A DNA stretch of 64,000 bases from Streptomyces sp. NRRL F-2664. Its GTDB lineage: Bacteria; Actinomycetota; Actinomycetes; Streptomycetales; Streptomycetaceae. This document shows, piece by piece, positions 1 to 8,719 of the stretch. A program made the position numbers and the translations under genes. Numbering within the stretch: position 1 is the first letter of the stretch; each line of letters starts with the position of its first letter. Location: NCBI RefSeq assembly GCF_000719345.1, contig NZ_JOFX01000032.1, positions 1 through 64,000 of the forward strand, read 5' to 3'. Under the pieces are notes generated by a model, which worked only from the letters and a program-made list of their open reading frames with translations, was not told where the DNA came from and searched no databases.

Positions 1-103
1 CATGACCCGCCGCCTGACAACGGAATCCACCCCGACCTGGCGCGGTGCGTGAACCACCCTCAACACGGCAATCTGGGATGAAACAACGGGATGAAACGCT
101 CTC

Positions 104-1474
104 TCAAGTAGCAACTGGGGAGGACGTGCGCCGTGAAATGCGGAGCCGCATGGCTTTGGGATGCAGGGTGATCGTGGGCCGGGTAGTCACGTGGAAGCCT
201 GGGGCGAGGTCCAGGTGCCAGCGGGCACAGATGGTACCCAGGACCAGGCTGGCCTCGGTGGTCGCAAAGGTCTCCCCGATGCACTTACGGGCGCCTCCGG
301 CAAAGGGGATGAAAGAGTCGCGATGTGCTCGATCATTGGACTGGCCCGTCCAGCGGTCCGGGTTGAACCGTTGCGGCTCCGGGAAGACCTCCGGGTCGTG
401 ATGGAGTACGTACGGGCTGTAAATGACGGTGGAGCCGGCAGCAAGAGCGTGACCACCCAGATGAGTGTCCTCGGTGGTCGTGCGGGTCAACATCCATACC
501 GGCGGGTACAGGCGGAGCGTCTCAGTAACGATCCGACGAGTCAACTTCAGTTCAGGAAGATCCTCAAAGGTAGCCGCCCGCCCTCTGAGGACGGCGTCGG
601 CCTCTTGCTGCAGGGCTTGTTGGATCTGCGGATGTCCGGCCAGGAGGTACAGCGCCCAGGTGAGTGCGAGCGCGGTAGTCTCCATTCCAGCGATGAAAAA
701 AGTGATGACCTGGTCTCTTATCTCAGCATCGGAGAGCCTGCCACTTTTCGGGAATTTCTGTTCGTCGGCGGCGATCCCGGTGTCGCGAGCCGCGATCAGC
801 ATAGACAGCAGATCTCCCTGGTCATTTCCCACCGATCTACGCTGGGAAATTATTTCACTGATCGAGCGCCGAAGCCGATTTCGGCAGCGGGCGTACTGGC
901 GATTGCCGAAGATGGGCAGCTTATCCAGTGGCGGCGCCATCAGGACTCGCCTGTACATTCCGGTGGTAACCACTTCCGAGTCGTGGAGCAATTCTTCTAG
1001 CTTCGTTGGTGACAGGGTGCCGGAGAACATGGTGCCCATTGCTGCCCGGGTAGTGATGGCATACATCGAGGCGAGGACGTCTACAACTTGGCCATGCTGC
1101 CAGTGCTCGGTATTGGCGACGACTTGCTCGGTCATGATGCGTGCGTAGCCGGGAAGCCGGTCGTTGTGGAAAGCCGGTTGGGTAAGGCGCCGCTGACGGC
1201 GGTGCATCTGGTGCGGGCAGGTCCCCAGCCCGTAGCCGGCCACCTCACGCAGCCGGTCGAAGGTCGGCCCGCCCTTGTCGAAGACCCGGTCGTTGAGCAG
1301 GATCTGCCGGGTAAGTTCAGCCGTGCACGCCACGGTTGCCCGGAACGGGCCCAGGCGGATCTCGACCAGATCGCCATGCGCGGGCAGGGAAGCCAGGAAC
1401 CCGAGCGGATCACGTAGCAGTGGAACGGCATGGCCGAATATCGGAACTGCCCCGGGGGCTTGCGGGAAATTCAT
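104..1474 (-). CDS. Cytochrome P450 monooxygenase, terpene-tailoring
   Basis: Haem-thiolate monooxygenase of 456 residues, most likely oxidising the product of the neighbouring terpene cyclase. The oxygen-activation motif AGMETT (about 262-267), the ExxR motif ETLR (about 318-321) and the haem loop FIPFAGGARKCIG with its cysteine ligand (about 398) are intact and in order. There is no membrane anchor, so it should be a soluble bacterial P450 served by a ferredoxin and reductase encoded elsewhere; none is seen here. Overall it resembles P450s of bacterial sesquiterpene pathways such as pentalenene oxygenase (family-level recollection). An ATG 9 bases upstream is possible, but GGAG is better spaced for the chosen start. 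It is the last of three leftward genes. Confidence 0.95.
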   Translation of the reverse strand: MNFPQAPGAVPIFGHAVPLLRDPLGFLASLPAHGDLVEIRLGPFRATVACTAELTRQILLNDRVFDKGGPTFDRLREVAGYGLGTCPHQMHRRQRRLTQPAFHNDRLPGYARIMTEQVVANTEHWQHGQVVDVLASMYAITTRAAMGTMFSGTLSPTKLEELLHDSEVVTTGMYRRVLMAPPLDKLPIFGNRQYARCRNRLRRSISEIISQRRSVGNDQGDLLSMLIAARDTGIAADEQKFPKSGRLSDAEIRDQVITFFIAGMETTALALTWALYLLAGHPQIQQALQQEADAVLRGRAATFEDLPELKLTRRIVTETLRLYPPVWMLTRTTTEDTHLGGHALAAGSTVIYSPYVLHHDPEVFPEPQRFNPDRWTGQSNDRAHRDSFIPFAGGARKCIGETFATTEASLVLGTICARWHLDLAPGFHVTTRPTITLHPKAMRLRISRRTSSPVAT

Positions 1475-1575
1475 CCTATCCATCTCCGTAGGAGCGAGCG
1501 CGGGAATTTTTGGAAGTGTTGCAGCCCCTACCCGCGAGGGGCCTGTCCCCAGTGTTATCCCGGGTCTGATGTACT

Positions 1576-2553
1576 TCAGTTGGAGGCTGAATCAGGGAGG
1601 CGCATGCCGTACCGCCCAACCCCCAGTTCCCACTCATATTCACCGCTCATAAACAGAGCCATCCCCTCGATATAGTGGCCGAGGGCAGCGCACTCGGCGG
1701 CGTTCAGTTCGAGATTCGTGGCCAGCTCATCGATTCCTGGCTGAAGGTCGGCAAACCGTCGCAGCGCCTCATTGACCGACCGCCACACGGCGTCCTCTGC
1801 CTCCTGGCGCGAGCAGTTTCGTTCGCTCTGCGTGACGAGGACCAGGTTGTAGACGTCGCCGTTCGCTTCTTCTTTCGGCAGCGAGTGTGCGTCGTTCGCC
1901 GAGTCGGGAACGAGTGCGGTGATCTCTCGCAGTGCGTGCACGACCGGGCTGTGCAGCACGGACGCAGGAATCTCAATGTGCCGGACTCTCTCAATCAGGT
2001 CCATGACGAGGTCCATCGCACCTGAGCCGCGCCGCACTTGTGCGTACGCGTCCCCGTCGGGGACAACGCCGGTGCGGCGGCCGATAGCTTCGTGCGGGTA
2101 GGCCGACAGGTAGCGGTCCCAGTGGTGCAGGGCACGGGCCCGCCACCGGCCGGACATGTCCCGCTGTATGCGCTGCCACAGGTCGGCCAGAGCGGATGGG
2201 AGCGCAGATGAAGGGGTCGGCGGGCCGTAGTGCAGGACATCCAGCATGTCCCGGCAGAAGCGATCTGCCCGGTGCGGCTGGCGGCCGAGCTGGTGCGGAA
2301 GGTCGAAAAGGTCGTCGAAGACTTGGAACCAGCACATCGCATCGGCGATCAATTCAAGGTCTGCGCCCAGAGCGTACGGATAGGTATAGGCGGCGATGCT
2401 GGCCATGGCCTGGCTTAGGTCCTCGGCTGGCAGCGGGTAATCGGCCGCCAGGCTGTAAGCGCGGATCCATTCCAGGTTGTGCTGTCTCGCCCGGTCCATG
2501 TGGGGGCTGATGCGGAATGCCAGGGGAAAAGCGGGACGCGTCTCAGTCGCCAT
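1576..2553 (-). CDS. Class I terpene synthase (cyclase)
   Basis: Terpene cyclase of 325 residues, normal for bacterial sesquiterpene and diterpene cyclases. It would ionise a prenyl diphosphate with three Mg ions. The aspartate-rich motif is DDLFD at 80-84 and the second metal motif is NDAHSLPKE at 220-228, matching the NSE/DTE pattern. Arg174 or Arg175 lies at the right distance to be the diphosphate sensor, and an RY pair sits near the C-terminus. AAGGA precedes the ATG by about 7 bases. The product cannot be read from sequence, and the chain length of the prenyl synthase at 6304-7425 is also open, so C15 and C20 substrates both remain possible. P450 (downstream) and a membrane protein (upstream) share its strand. 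Confidence 0.95.
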   Translation of the reverse strand: MATETRPAFPLAFRISPHMDRARQHNLEWIRAYSLAADYPLPAEDLSQAMASIAAYTYPYALGADLELIADAMCWFQVFDDLFDLPHQLGRQPHRADRFCRDMLDVLHYGPPTPSSALPSALADLWQRIQRDMSGRWRARALHHWDRYLSAYPHEAIGRRTGVVPDGDAYAQVRRGSGAMDLVMDLIERVRHIEIPASVLHSPVVHALREITALVPDSANDAHSLPKEEANGDVYNLVLVTQSERNCSRQEAEDAVWRSVNEALRRFADLQPGIDELATNLELNAAECAALGHYIEGMALFMSGEYEWELGVGRYGMRLPDSASN

Positions 2554-2769
2554 TTTCAGTCCTTACGAGGTGGTATGAGCGGCCGCTGGCGGCCATCGCC
2601 CGCTCTGCTCCGCCTTGCCGGGGCTGACAGTGACAGATGCCATCGTGTCACGACCGATTTGAGTGGGGTGATGTTGTGCAGTGCGCGGTGTGGGGGCAAG
2701 GCGCCAGTGGCGGTGGCGGATGCCGGTCAGCGGCGCTGCTGTGGAAGGGCTTCCCGGACCGGGGTGGAG

Positions 2770-3549
2770 TCAGCGGTCGGCGTCAGAGGCGGCGAGGCCT
2801 TTGGCGGAAGGGCTGGGCGAGGCCTTGCGGGAGAAGCGGGGCTGTGTGCCCGGCGGTTTTCTCCGGATCAGGCTGGTGCCTGCGGCTACGAGCCACAGGC
2901 ATGCAGGCCCGAGCGTCAGCGCCACGTGCGTTACCGTGCCGGGTGACCACGGTCCTGTTGTCGAGAAGATGGCCCCGATGGATACGATGTTGAGTGCACC
3001 TGTCCCCGCCGCTGCCCAGGTGTAGGCGGGCGGCAGCATGGGGCAGCGGCGGTTGGCGGCGGCAATGGCCAGGAATGCCACGCCCAGGGCAGGTGCCGCG
3101 AGCCCGTACATGAAGTTGGACGCATTCCAGGAGTAGGTAGCAAGGAGCTGGGTCATGCGGTCGCTGCCGAACTCCGGAAAGCCGTTGCCTGTCACGGGAA
3201 TCAGCAGGTAGAACAGGTTTGAAACGAGAGCAAGCGCGGCATTGGTCACGGCTGCGGCACCCATGAGCAGCAGCGCTGGTGTGAGGGCTCCCGTGCTGCG
3301 GTAGTACACCAGGGCCATCAGGCAGAAGAAGGCGCCGATCGCGAAGACAACGGCCGTATAGATCAAAGTCTGAGCTATTCCGATGTGGTAGCCAGCGTAG
3401 TCAAGGTAGCGGCTGCCTTCGAGGTTGCTGTCCGGCCAAAATATTCTGCGCCTGAGTACGATCATGATGATCATGGCGGGAAGAGGAACCAGGGCGATCC
3501 AGCCGACTTTCCGGAGCAGCCGCAGATCAGTGGCTTGCCCAACGTTCAT
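2770..3549 (-). CDS. Six-helix membrane protein of unknown function
   Basis: Hydrophobic protein of 259 residues with about six predicted membrane helices, starting near WIALVPLPAMIIMIV and ending near ALTLGPACLWLVAAG, and a short basic, serine/proline-rich tail. No catalytic motif was recognised. The start is set by GAGAGG about 8 bases before the ATG at 3549; an upstream ATG would add 18 residues without a good ribosome site. It precedes the terpene synthase on the same strand, with a gap of about 215 bases, and diverges from the methyltransferase gene. It may be a non-canonical membrane terpene cyclase or a transporter, but the sequence gives no direct proof of either. Confidence 0.75.
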   Translation of the reverse strand: MNVGQATDLRLLRKVGWIALVPLPAMIIMIVLRRRIFWPDSNLEGSRYLDYAGYHIGIAQTLIYTAVVFAIGAFFCLMALVYYRSTGALTPALLLMGAAAVTNAALALVSNLFYLLIPVTGNGFPEFGSDRMTQLLATYSWNASNFMYGLAAPALGVAFLAIAAANRRCPMLPPAYTWAAAGTGALNIVSIGAIFSTTGPWSPGTVTHVALTLGPACLWLVAAGTSLIRRKPPGTQPRFSRKASPSPSAKGLAASDADR

Positions 3550-3775
3550 GGAAACACACCTCTCTGTCGGCGGCGGTGCTAGCTGTATCTGGCGGCTCAT
3601 ACCGGGTGGGCATTGCGCGGGGTGCGGTGCCCCAGCGAATCCGGGAAGTCAGCTTGCATCAGGACCGATCCATCCAGTATGACCGTTTCAGGGCACTTTG
3701 ACACGTGGGGGTCAGGGTGTGACGATTGAGGCTGGTGAGATTCCCACCGGCCCGCGTGCCGACTTAGAGGCTGAC
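3550..3775. promoter_or_regulatory. Divergent promoter region of the terpene cluster
   Basis: Non-coding gap between the leftward membrane protein/cyclase/P450 genes and the rightward methyltransferase/Rieske genes. It must hold promoters for both directions. No clear operator or sigma-factor box was picked out by eye. Confidence 0.45.
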
Positions 3776-4612
3776 ATGTCTCAGACGCCGAACGTATATC
3801 CCGGCTCCCCCGGGCCTTGCCTGCCGGACAGCCCGTCCCTCTATGGAGGAGGGCTCCTGAGCCATCATCTGCCGGCGGAACTGATGCGCCTGCAGGCGCT
3901 CGAAGCATTCGCTGACCCTGTGACGCACCGGACCCTCGAAGCAACCGGCCTTCAGCCTGGATGGCGCTGTCTTGAGCTCGGCGCCGGTGCGGGTTCGATT
4001 GCATCCTGGATCAGTGAGCGCACTGCCCCGGGGGAGACCGTCGCCACGGACCTTGACACAAGTTTTCTGTCTGCACGTGAAGAATGGCGCCTAACGGTGG
4101 AGCGCCATGACGTAATGAAGGACGATTTCCCGCCTGGATCCTTCGACTTGGTTCACGCACGTGCCCTCCTGGAGCACCTGCACGACCGTGAGGAAGCCGT
4201 CGCGAGAATACGCTCATGGGTGCGGCCGCAGGGCTGGGTCTGCCTGGAAGCCGTCAGTGTCGAGATGGCCTCCCTTGAACCACGTCATGCATTGCGCCGC
4301 TGCATGGCCGCGTTGGGCACCCTTAGTTCCCGGAGGATGGGCGCCGCCGCCCGCTGGGCACTCGAGCTGCCGCACCTCATGGCGCAAGCGGGTCTCACGG
4401 TTGCCGAAGTGTCGTGCAGCCCGGGAACAGTGGGCGGCTCAGGCAACGCGAATACCCTCGTTGGCCTTTCCCTCGGACAACTTGCGCCGGCTCTCGAATC
4501 TGAAGGCCTTGTCACGGCGGAAGACATCAGCGAAGCGATGGGGCTGCTCACATCCCAGGAGTTCTATGACGTCGGACTCGTCCTCGTCTCTGTGCGAAGC
4601 CGCCGTCGGTGA
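3776..4612 (+). CDS. SAM-dependent methyltransferase (class I)
   Basis: Small-molecule methyltransferase of 278 residues. The SAM-binding motif I is LELGAGAGSIA, followed by an acidic strand-2 end (ATDLD) and the motif IV-like stretch FDLVHARALLEHL. The C-terminal part is variable, as in natural-product O- or C-methyltransferases. The ATG at 3776 has AGAGG 5 bases upstream; an open frame reaches 26 codons further up but without a good ribosome site. Its stop at 4610-4612 overlaps a possible GTG of the next frame, so it is probably co-transcribed with the Rieske gene. It most likely methylates a hydroxyl or carboxylate on the terpenoid; the acceptor is inferred from context only. Confidence 0.9.
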   Translation: MSQTPNVYPGSPGPCLPDSPSLYGGGLLSHHLPAELMRLQALEAFADPVTHRTLEATGLQPGWRCLELGAGAGSIASWISERTAPGETVATDLDTSFLSAREEWRLTVERHDVMKDDFPPGSFDLVHARALLEHLHDREEAVARIRSWVRPQGWVCLEAVSVEMASLEPRHALRRCMAALGTLSSRRMGAAARWALELPHLMAQAGLTVAEVSCSPGTVGGSGNANTLVGLSLGQLAPALESEGLVTAEDISEAMGLLTSQEFYDVGLVLVSVRSRRR

Positions 4613-4683
4613 ACCGGTGTTCGCCTGACCGCCAGATCACCGCTCACGCTAGAGGTACCCGACACCGTTGTGGAGGTCGCGAC

Positions 4684-5718
4684 GTGTTCCGAGCCAGGAA
4701 ATACGCCGTCCGCGAGACCGGCCCGGCGCCGGCGGACTCTCTTCGCGCACCCGTGCTCCCCAGCCCCGACGGGTGGTTCTGCCTGGCGTTCTGCGATGAG
4801 CTCGGGCCCGGCACGGTTCTCACCCGCCCTCTGGCCGGCGAGGAGGTCGTCCTCTACCGGACCCTGAGCGGCCAGGTCCGTGCCGTCAGGCCCTACTGCC
4901 CGCACCTGGGCGCCCACCTCGGCGCGGGCGGGACCGTCGAGGGCGAGGATATCGTCTGCCCGTTCCACAAGTTTGCGTTCAGCCCTTCCGGTGCATGTGT
5001 GCGCACCGGATACGGACTGCGGCCCCCGAAGGCGTCCCTGGTCCCGTACCCGGTCTGCGAGGCCAACGGCTCTGTGTACGTGTGGCGCCATGCTCTCGGC
5101 GCACCACCGGACTGGGAGGTCCAGAACATCTACAAGGCCGGGGGCGTCCCCATGAGCCACGCCGCCTTCGAACTGGCGGGCCACCCGCAAGACGTCATGG
5201 AGAACATCTTCGATACCGGCCACGTCGCTCTGCTGCACAGTGTGGAGATAACCCTCACCAGCGGCCCCTTCTTCGACGGCAAAGCCGTCCGGCTCGGCCT
5301 GCGCGTCCGGCGCAGCGCCCCTCTCGTGCGGCGCATGGGATTGGACCACACGATTACGGTGATGGGCCTGGGAACGGCTGTGGCGGAGATCCCCATCCCC
5401 CGCACTGGCGGCCTCATGGCCATTGTCCTCCACTGCACCCCGCTCACCCCGGGACGTATCCATCTGCGGGTCGGCACCGCCCTCGGCTTCAAAGGGGCCC
5501 CCCGGCTTCCCGGCCCGCTGAGCAGGCCAGCGGCCGGATCCCTTTCCTGGCTGGGAACCCGCCTGGCGCAGCCGTTGACGTTGCGTACCGTCGTACAGGA
5601 CCTCCCCGTGTGGAATCACCAGCAGCATCTTATGGAGCCGCGGCTGGCCGAAGGAGACGGACCTGTCGGGCACTACAGGAAATGGGCGCGGCAGTTCTAC
5701 ACCGGGCCCGAGATCTGA
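4684..5718 (+). CDS. Rieske non-haem iron oxygenase 1
   Basis: Oxygenase alpha-subunit-type protein of 344 residues. The N-terminal Rieske [2Fe-2S] ligands are CPH at 72-74 and CPFH at 92-95. The mononuclear iron site follows the D-x2-H-x4-H pattern with Asp177, His180 and His185 in NIFDTGHVALLH. The PHLGAHLG...CPFH pattern recalls Rieske oxygenases acting on sterol-like or terpenoid substrates (KshA, DAF-36 relatives). The GTG start at 4684 is preceded by GGAGGT at 6 bases; the frame also opens at a GTG at 4609 overlapping the methyltransferase stop, giving 25 more residues with no conserved content. It is probably a terpene-tailoring hydroxylase or desaturase. No dedicated reductase lies nearby. 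Confidence 0.93.
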   Translation: MFRARKYAVRETGPAPADSLRAPVLPSPDGWFCLAFCDELGPGTVLTRPLAGEEVVLYRTLSGQVRAVRPYCPHLGAHLGAGGTVEGEDIVCPFHKFAFSPSGACVRTGYGLRPPKASLVPYPVCEANGSVYVWRHALGAPPDWEVQNIYKAGGVPMSHAAFELAGHPQDVMENIFDTGHVALLHSVEITLTSGPFFDGKAVRLGLRVRRSAPLVRRMGLDHTITVMGLGTAVAEIPIPRTGGLMAIVLHCTPLTPGRIHLRVGTALGFKGAPRLPGPLSRPAAGSLSWLGTRLAQPLTLRTVVQDLPVWNHQQHLMEPRLAEGDGPVGHYRKWARQFYTGPEI

Positions 5719-6303
5719 TTTTCCAGACTGCCTTGCCTGCGCCGCAATCGAGGGGGCTGGCATGAGCCCTATCTTTGCTGACCCTCAATGTCCCGGTACG
5801 GGGATCGACTTGGATATCGCGCGCTCGTCGTTGAGGAGGTTGCGCACGTCTTCCTGCAGGGCAACGCATCGAGCGGGCACTGTCACGTTGTCCGGAGCGC
5901 AGTGGGGATGATCTTGGGGTTGTCTGGGAAGGTGGGGTTCGTGTCACGTCTGTGGTGCCGTCGCACAAGCACCACCGCTATCCGGCCGAGATCATCGCGC
6001 ACTGCGTGTGGCTGTACTTCCGCTTCCGCTCACACACCGCCACCTGAAGGCCGTCGGCCGCCACCGCCTCGAAATGGTACTCCGCTTCACATCTGGGACC
6101 AGATCACTCGAGCCGTCGGCATGCCCGCCACGGCCTGAGCAGTCAGCCACCAACGGCTTCTCACGCCCTCAGACGATCACACCACTGACAACGTGACAGC
6201 CCCCGCTCAGCTCCTGACTCCATCACATCCGCGTACCCGGCGACGCGCTCCGCCAAGGACTACGCTGCTGGAGCCGCCTTGCGGCCCATCGGCTCGGATG
6301 TGC
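5719..6303. other. Gene-free gap with transposase debris
   Basis: This 585-base gap contains no intact gene. Its middle (5949-6138) holds fragments of an IS6-type transposase; bases 5719-5948 and 6139-6303 show no recognisable coding sequence. The stretch around 5908-5948 resembles the stretch just left of the second IS6-type fragment near 13245-13288, so part of an element's non-coding end may be preserved. Confidence 0.6.
5949..6138 (+). pseudogene. IS6-family transposase remnant, internally deleted
   Basis: From 5949 the frame reads SVVPSHKHHRYPAEIIAHC then VWLYFRF, the hallmark N-terminus of IS6/IS26-family DDE transposases (PSYRxHRYPxEIISHCVWLYFRF). The reading then stops at about 6032, and 6091-6138 reads HIWDQITRAVGMPATA and a stop, compatible with the C-terminal end of the same kind of protein. 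The catalytic core of about 200 residues is missing, so this is a deletion scar. The N-terminal assignment is firm; the C-terminal one is tentative. Confidence 0.7.
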
Positions 6304-7425
6304 TCATTCAGTTCTCCAGACACACCGCTCCGCCAGGTCACGCAGTTGGTGACGTACGACTTCCGGTACGGGCAGGGCTTCGAGTGCCGCCTGGGCGCGG
6401 TCGTACAGGTGTTGGATCATTTCCTCCGTCTGCCGATCGGCACCAGCGCTGCGGATCGCTGTGCGAACCTGGGCGGCGCCCTCTTCTTCAAGGCACGGGT
6501 TGCCATACAGTGCGTTCAGGATTTGCTTTTCAGCGGGCCTGGCGGATTGGAGGGCCAGGGCAATCAGGGCGGTGTGCTTGCCCTCCCGCAGGTCGTCGAG
6601 ATTGGGTTTGCCTGTGTGGGCGGGGCTGCCGAAGGCTCCGAGGAGGTCGTCGCGCAGTTGGAACGCTTCGCCCAGTGGCAGGGCGAAGGCGGACATTGCC
6701 TGCATCAGGGCCTTATCGGCACCGGCCAGGGAGGCTCCGATGTGGAGGGGGCGTTCTATGGTGTACTTCGCCGTCTTGTAGCGGATGGTCTGCAGTGTGC
6801 CCACGAGGGTGATCGCAGTGTTCGGCTGTTGCGAGCGGGTAACGTCGAGATACTGGCCGTACACCAGTTCAGTCCGCATGAGGTCTACCAGCCCCAGCGT
6901 GCGTGCGAGTTGATCTGGCGAGAGGCCAGCTGTGTGCAGAAGCTCGTCGGACCAGCACAAGGCAATGTCCCCGATGAGGATGGCGCAGCTTTCTCCGGCC
7001 CGCCGGGCTGCCTGCTCCGCCGCCACGGGATGCCTCCGCTCCCGGCCCTGGCGGTGCCGCAATGCGAGTTCGCGGTGAAGAGTGGGGTGACCGCGGCGAG
7101 TAGCGGAGTCGTCCATGATGTCATCATGGATGAGTGCGAAAGCGTGGAACATTTCCAATGCTGCCGCCACATTCACCACACTCGCCGGTATGGGTCGAAC
7201 GGTGTCTGAGGCGGCGCGCCAACCCATCACGCATATCAGAGGCCTCAGTCGTTTGCCGCCGGCGCGCAGGAAGCCTCCCAGCAGATCGGTGACCTCCCTA
7301 GGCAGCACACCGCCGGCCTCTGTGGCCTTCTGCTGGAGGAAGGCGTAGAGAATCTCATCGACTGCTCCACGTACGCCATCCAGGCTGCTCAACGTGCCTT
7401 TACCAGCAGGACAGGTGTGCTTCAT
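6304..7425 (-). CDS. Polyprenyl diphosphate synthase (FPP/GGPP synthase type)
   Basis: Trans-prenyltransferase of 373 residues that condenses IPP with an allylic diphosphate. The first aspartate-rich motif is HDDIMDDS (DDIMD at 101-105), with GGKRLRP upstream for diphosphate binding. The second motif is DDLLGAFG near 259-266. There is no two-residue insertion in the first motif, and Phe and Ala occupy the fifth and fourth positions before it, so C15 versus C20 cannot be settled by eye. The ATG at 7425 has GGGGGAA just upstream; an upstream start would add 9 residues. It diverges from ispH-dxs-ispG and should feed the cyclase at 1576-2553. Confidence 0.95.
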   Translation of the reverse strand: MKHTCPAGKGTLSSLDGVRGAVDEILYAFLQQKATEAGGVLPREVTDLLGGFLRAGGKRLRPLICVMGWRAASDTVRPIPASVVNVAAALEMFHAFALIHDDIMDDSATRRGHPTLHRELALRHRQGRERRHPVAAEQAARRAGESCAILIGDIALCWSDELLHTAGLSPDQLARTLGLVDLMRTELVYGQYLDVTRSQQPNTAITLVGTLQTIRYKTAKYTIERPLHIGASLAGADKALMQAMSAFALPLGEAFQLRDDLLGAFGSPAHTGKPNLDDLREGKHTALIALALQSARPAEKQILNALYGNPCLEEEGAAQVRTAIRSAGADRQTEEMIQHLYDRAQAALEALPVPEVVRHQLRDLAERCVWRTE

Positions 7426-7615
7426 GCCTAGCTTCCCCCTATCCCTATGCACGGGGCATGCTGCAAGGTCTAGAATAGACCATCACTGCCAGGAGAAGGA
7501 CGGATCAAAACGCAGCGTAGTCACCCAGCATCCCACTGGAATGAGATTACCCCCTGCTATTTCCTCCCTTTCCGTCCTGTCGCAATGTAACCGCAGTGCT
7601 GATGGAGGTAGATCC
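7426..7615. promoter_or_regulatory. Divergent promoter region with a GGTCTA inverted repeat
   Basis: Intergenic region between the prenyl synthase and ispH. At 7467-7481 it holds a perfect inverted repeat, GGTCTA-GAA-TAGACC, placed so that it could control both directions. The 15-bp size suits a dimeric regulator, but no regulator gene lies in the terpene cluster itself. Confidence 0.4.
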
Positions 7616-8719
7616 ATGAAAAGTGGGTCACCTAGCGGACGCCGCGACGGTGCCCGGACAGAAGCTGACGGTCCCCGGCCTGCGCTGCGTTCGGGACCGG
7701 CTGGGACAGCACAGAGAGTGAGTCCTGCCCTGCCCCAAGCCAGTGCAGAGACACACGGCAGCTCGGCAGCGACTTCCTTCCCCGAATGCGCCCGCAGGGT
7801 GCTGCTTGCTTCACCGCGTTCTTTCTGCGCAGGCGTTGAGAGGGCTATCGAGGTGGTCCGTGCCGCGGTGAAGGCTGCGGAGGGACCGGTGTATGTGCGC
7901 AAGCAGATCGTCCACAACACACACGTGGTGGCCGAACTTGTGTCACTGGGAGTCATCTTCGTCGATGACCTGGACGCAGTGCCTGACGGGGCGACGGTAG
8001 TGTTCTCCGCCCACGGTGTCTCTCCAGCTGTGTGGGCGCAGGCTCACGACCGGCATCTGGACGTCCTCGACGCCACCTGCCCTTTGGTCTCCAAGGTCCA
8101 CGCTGAGGCCCGCCGTTTCGCTGCCCGGGGCGATACTGTGATCCTTATCGGGCATGCTGGCCACGAAGAAGTCGCCGGTACCCTGGGCCAGGCACCCGGC
8201 AGCATCGTCCTGGTCGAGAGCGTGGGTGACATAGCAGGCCTCCAGGTGGCTGACGAGTCGAAGGTGTCGTACCTGACTCAGACCACCCTGTCGGTCGATG
8301 AGACCAGCCTTGTGATCGATGCCCTACGCCAGCGCTTCCCGCTCCTGCAGGAACTTGCCACTGAGGACATCTGCTACGCCACCACCAACCGGCAGAACGC
8401 GGTCCGCGCCCTCCTGGACGAAGCTGACCTGCTGCTGGTCATCGGCTCGGCCAACTCCTCCAACTCTCTGCGGCTGGTCGAACTGGCCGGCCGCCACGGT
8501 GTGCCCGCCTACCTGATTGACGACGCCGACGACCTGGACGGAACCTGGCTTGAGGGCGCGGACACGGTCGCCGTCACGGCTGGCGCCTCGGCGCCGCCTG
8601 TCCTCGTCAAGCAGGTCGTTGTCGCTCTAGAAGCCCATGGACCGGTCCGCGTCGAGGAACGCGCCCTGACCATTGAGAACATCCGCTTTTCCCTCCCTCC
8701 GAAGGTGCACCGGCGATGA
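7616..8719 (+). CDS. ispH: 4-hydroxy-3-methylbut-2-enyl diphosphate reductase
   Basis: Last enzyme of the MEP pathway: reductive dehydroxylation of HMBPP to IPP and DMAPP by a [4Fe-4S] protein. The three cluster cysteines are in [12 protein letters not shown] (about residue 71), [11 protein letters not shown] and [12 protein letters not shown], with the conserved histidine motifs [10 protein letters not shown] and SAHGVSP. It has 367 residues; about 60 N-terminal residues before [13 protein letters not shown] are Ser/Ala/Pro-rich and extra to the usual family. The ATG at 7616 has GGAGG 8 bases upstream; the frame runs 74 codons further up but without a better site. The stop overlaps dxs (ATGA). 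This is probably a cluster-dedicated extra copy beside the housekeeping gene. Confidence 0.96.
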   Translation: MKSGSPSGRRDGARTEADGPRPALRSGPAGTAQRVSPALPQASAETHGSSAATSFPECARRVLLASPRSFCAGVERAIEVVRAAVKAAEGPVYVRKQIVHNTHVVAELVSLGVIFVDDLDAVPDGATVVFSAHGVSPAVWAQAHDRHLDVLDATCPLVSKVHAEARRFAARGDTVILIGHAGHEEVAGTLGQAPGSIVLVESVGDIAGLQVADESKVSYLTQTTLSVDETSLVIDALRQRFPLLQELATEDICYATTNRQNAVRALLDEADLLLVIGSANSSNSLRLVELAGRHGVPAYLIDDADDLDGTWLEGADTVAVTAGASAPPVLVKQVVVALEAHGPVRVEERALTIENIRFSLPPKVHRR

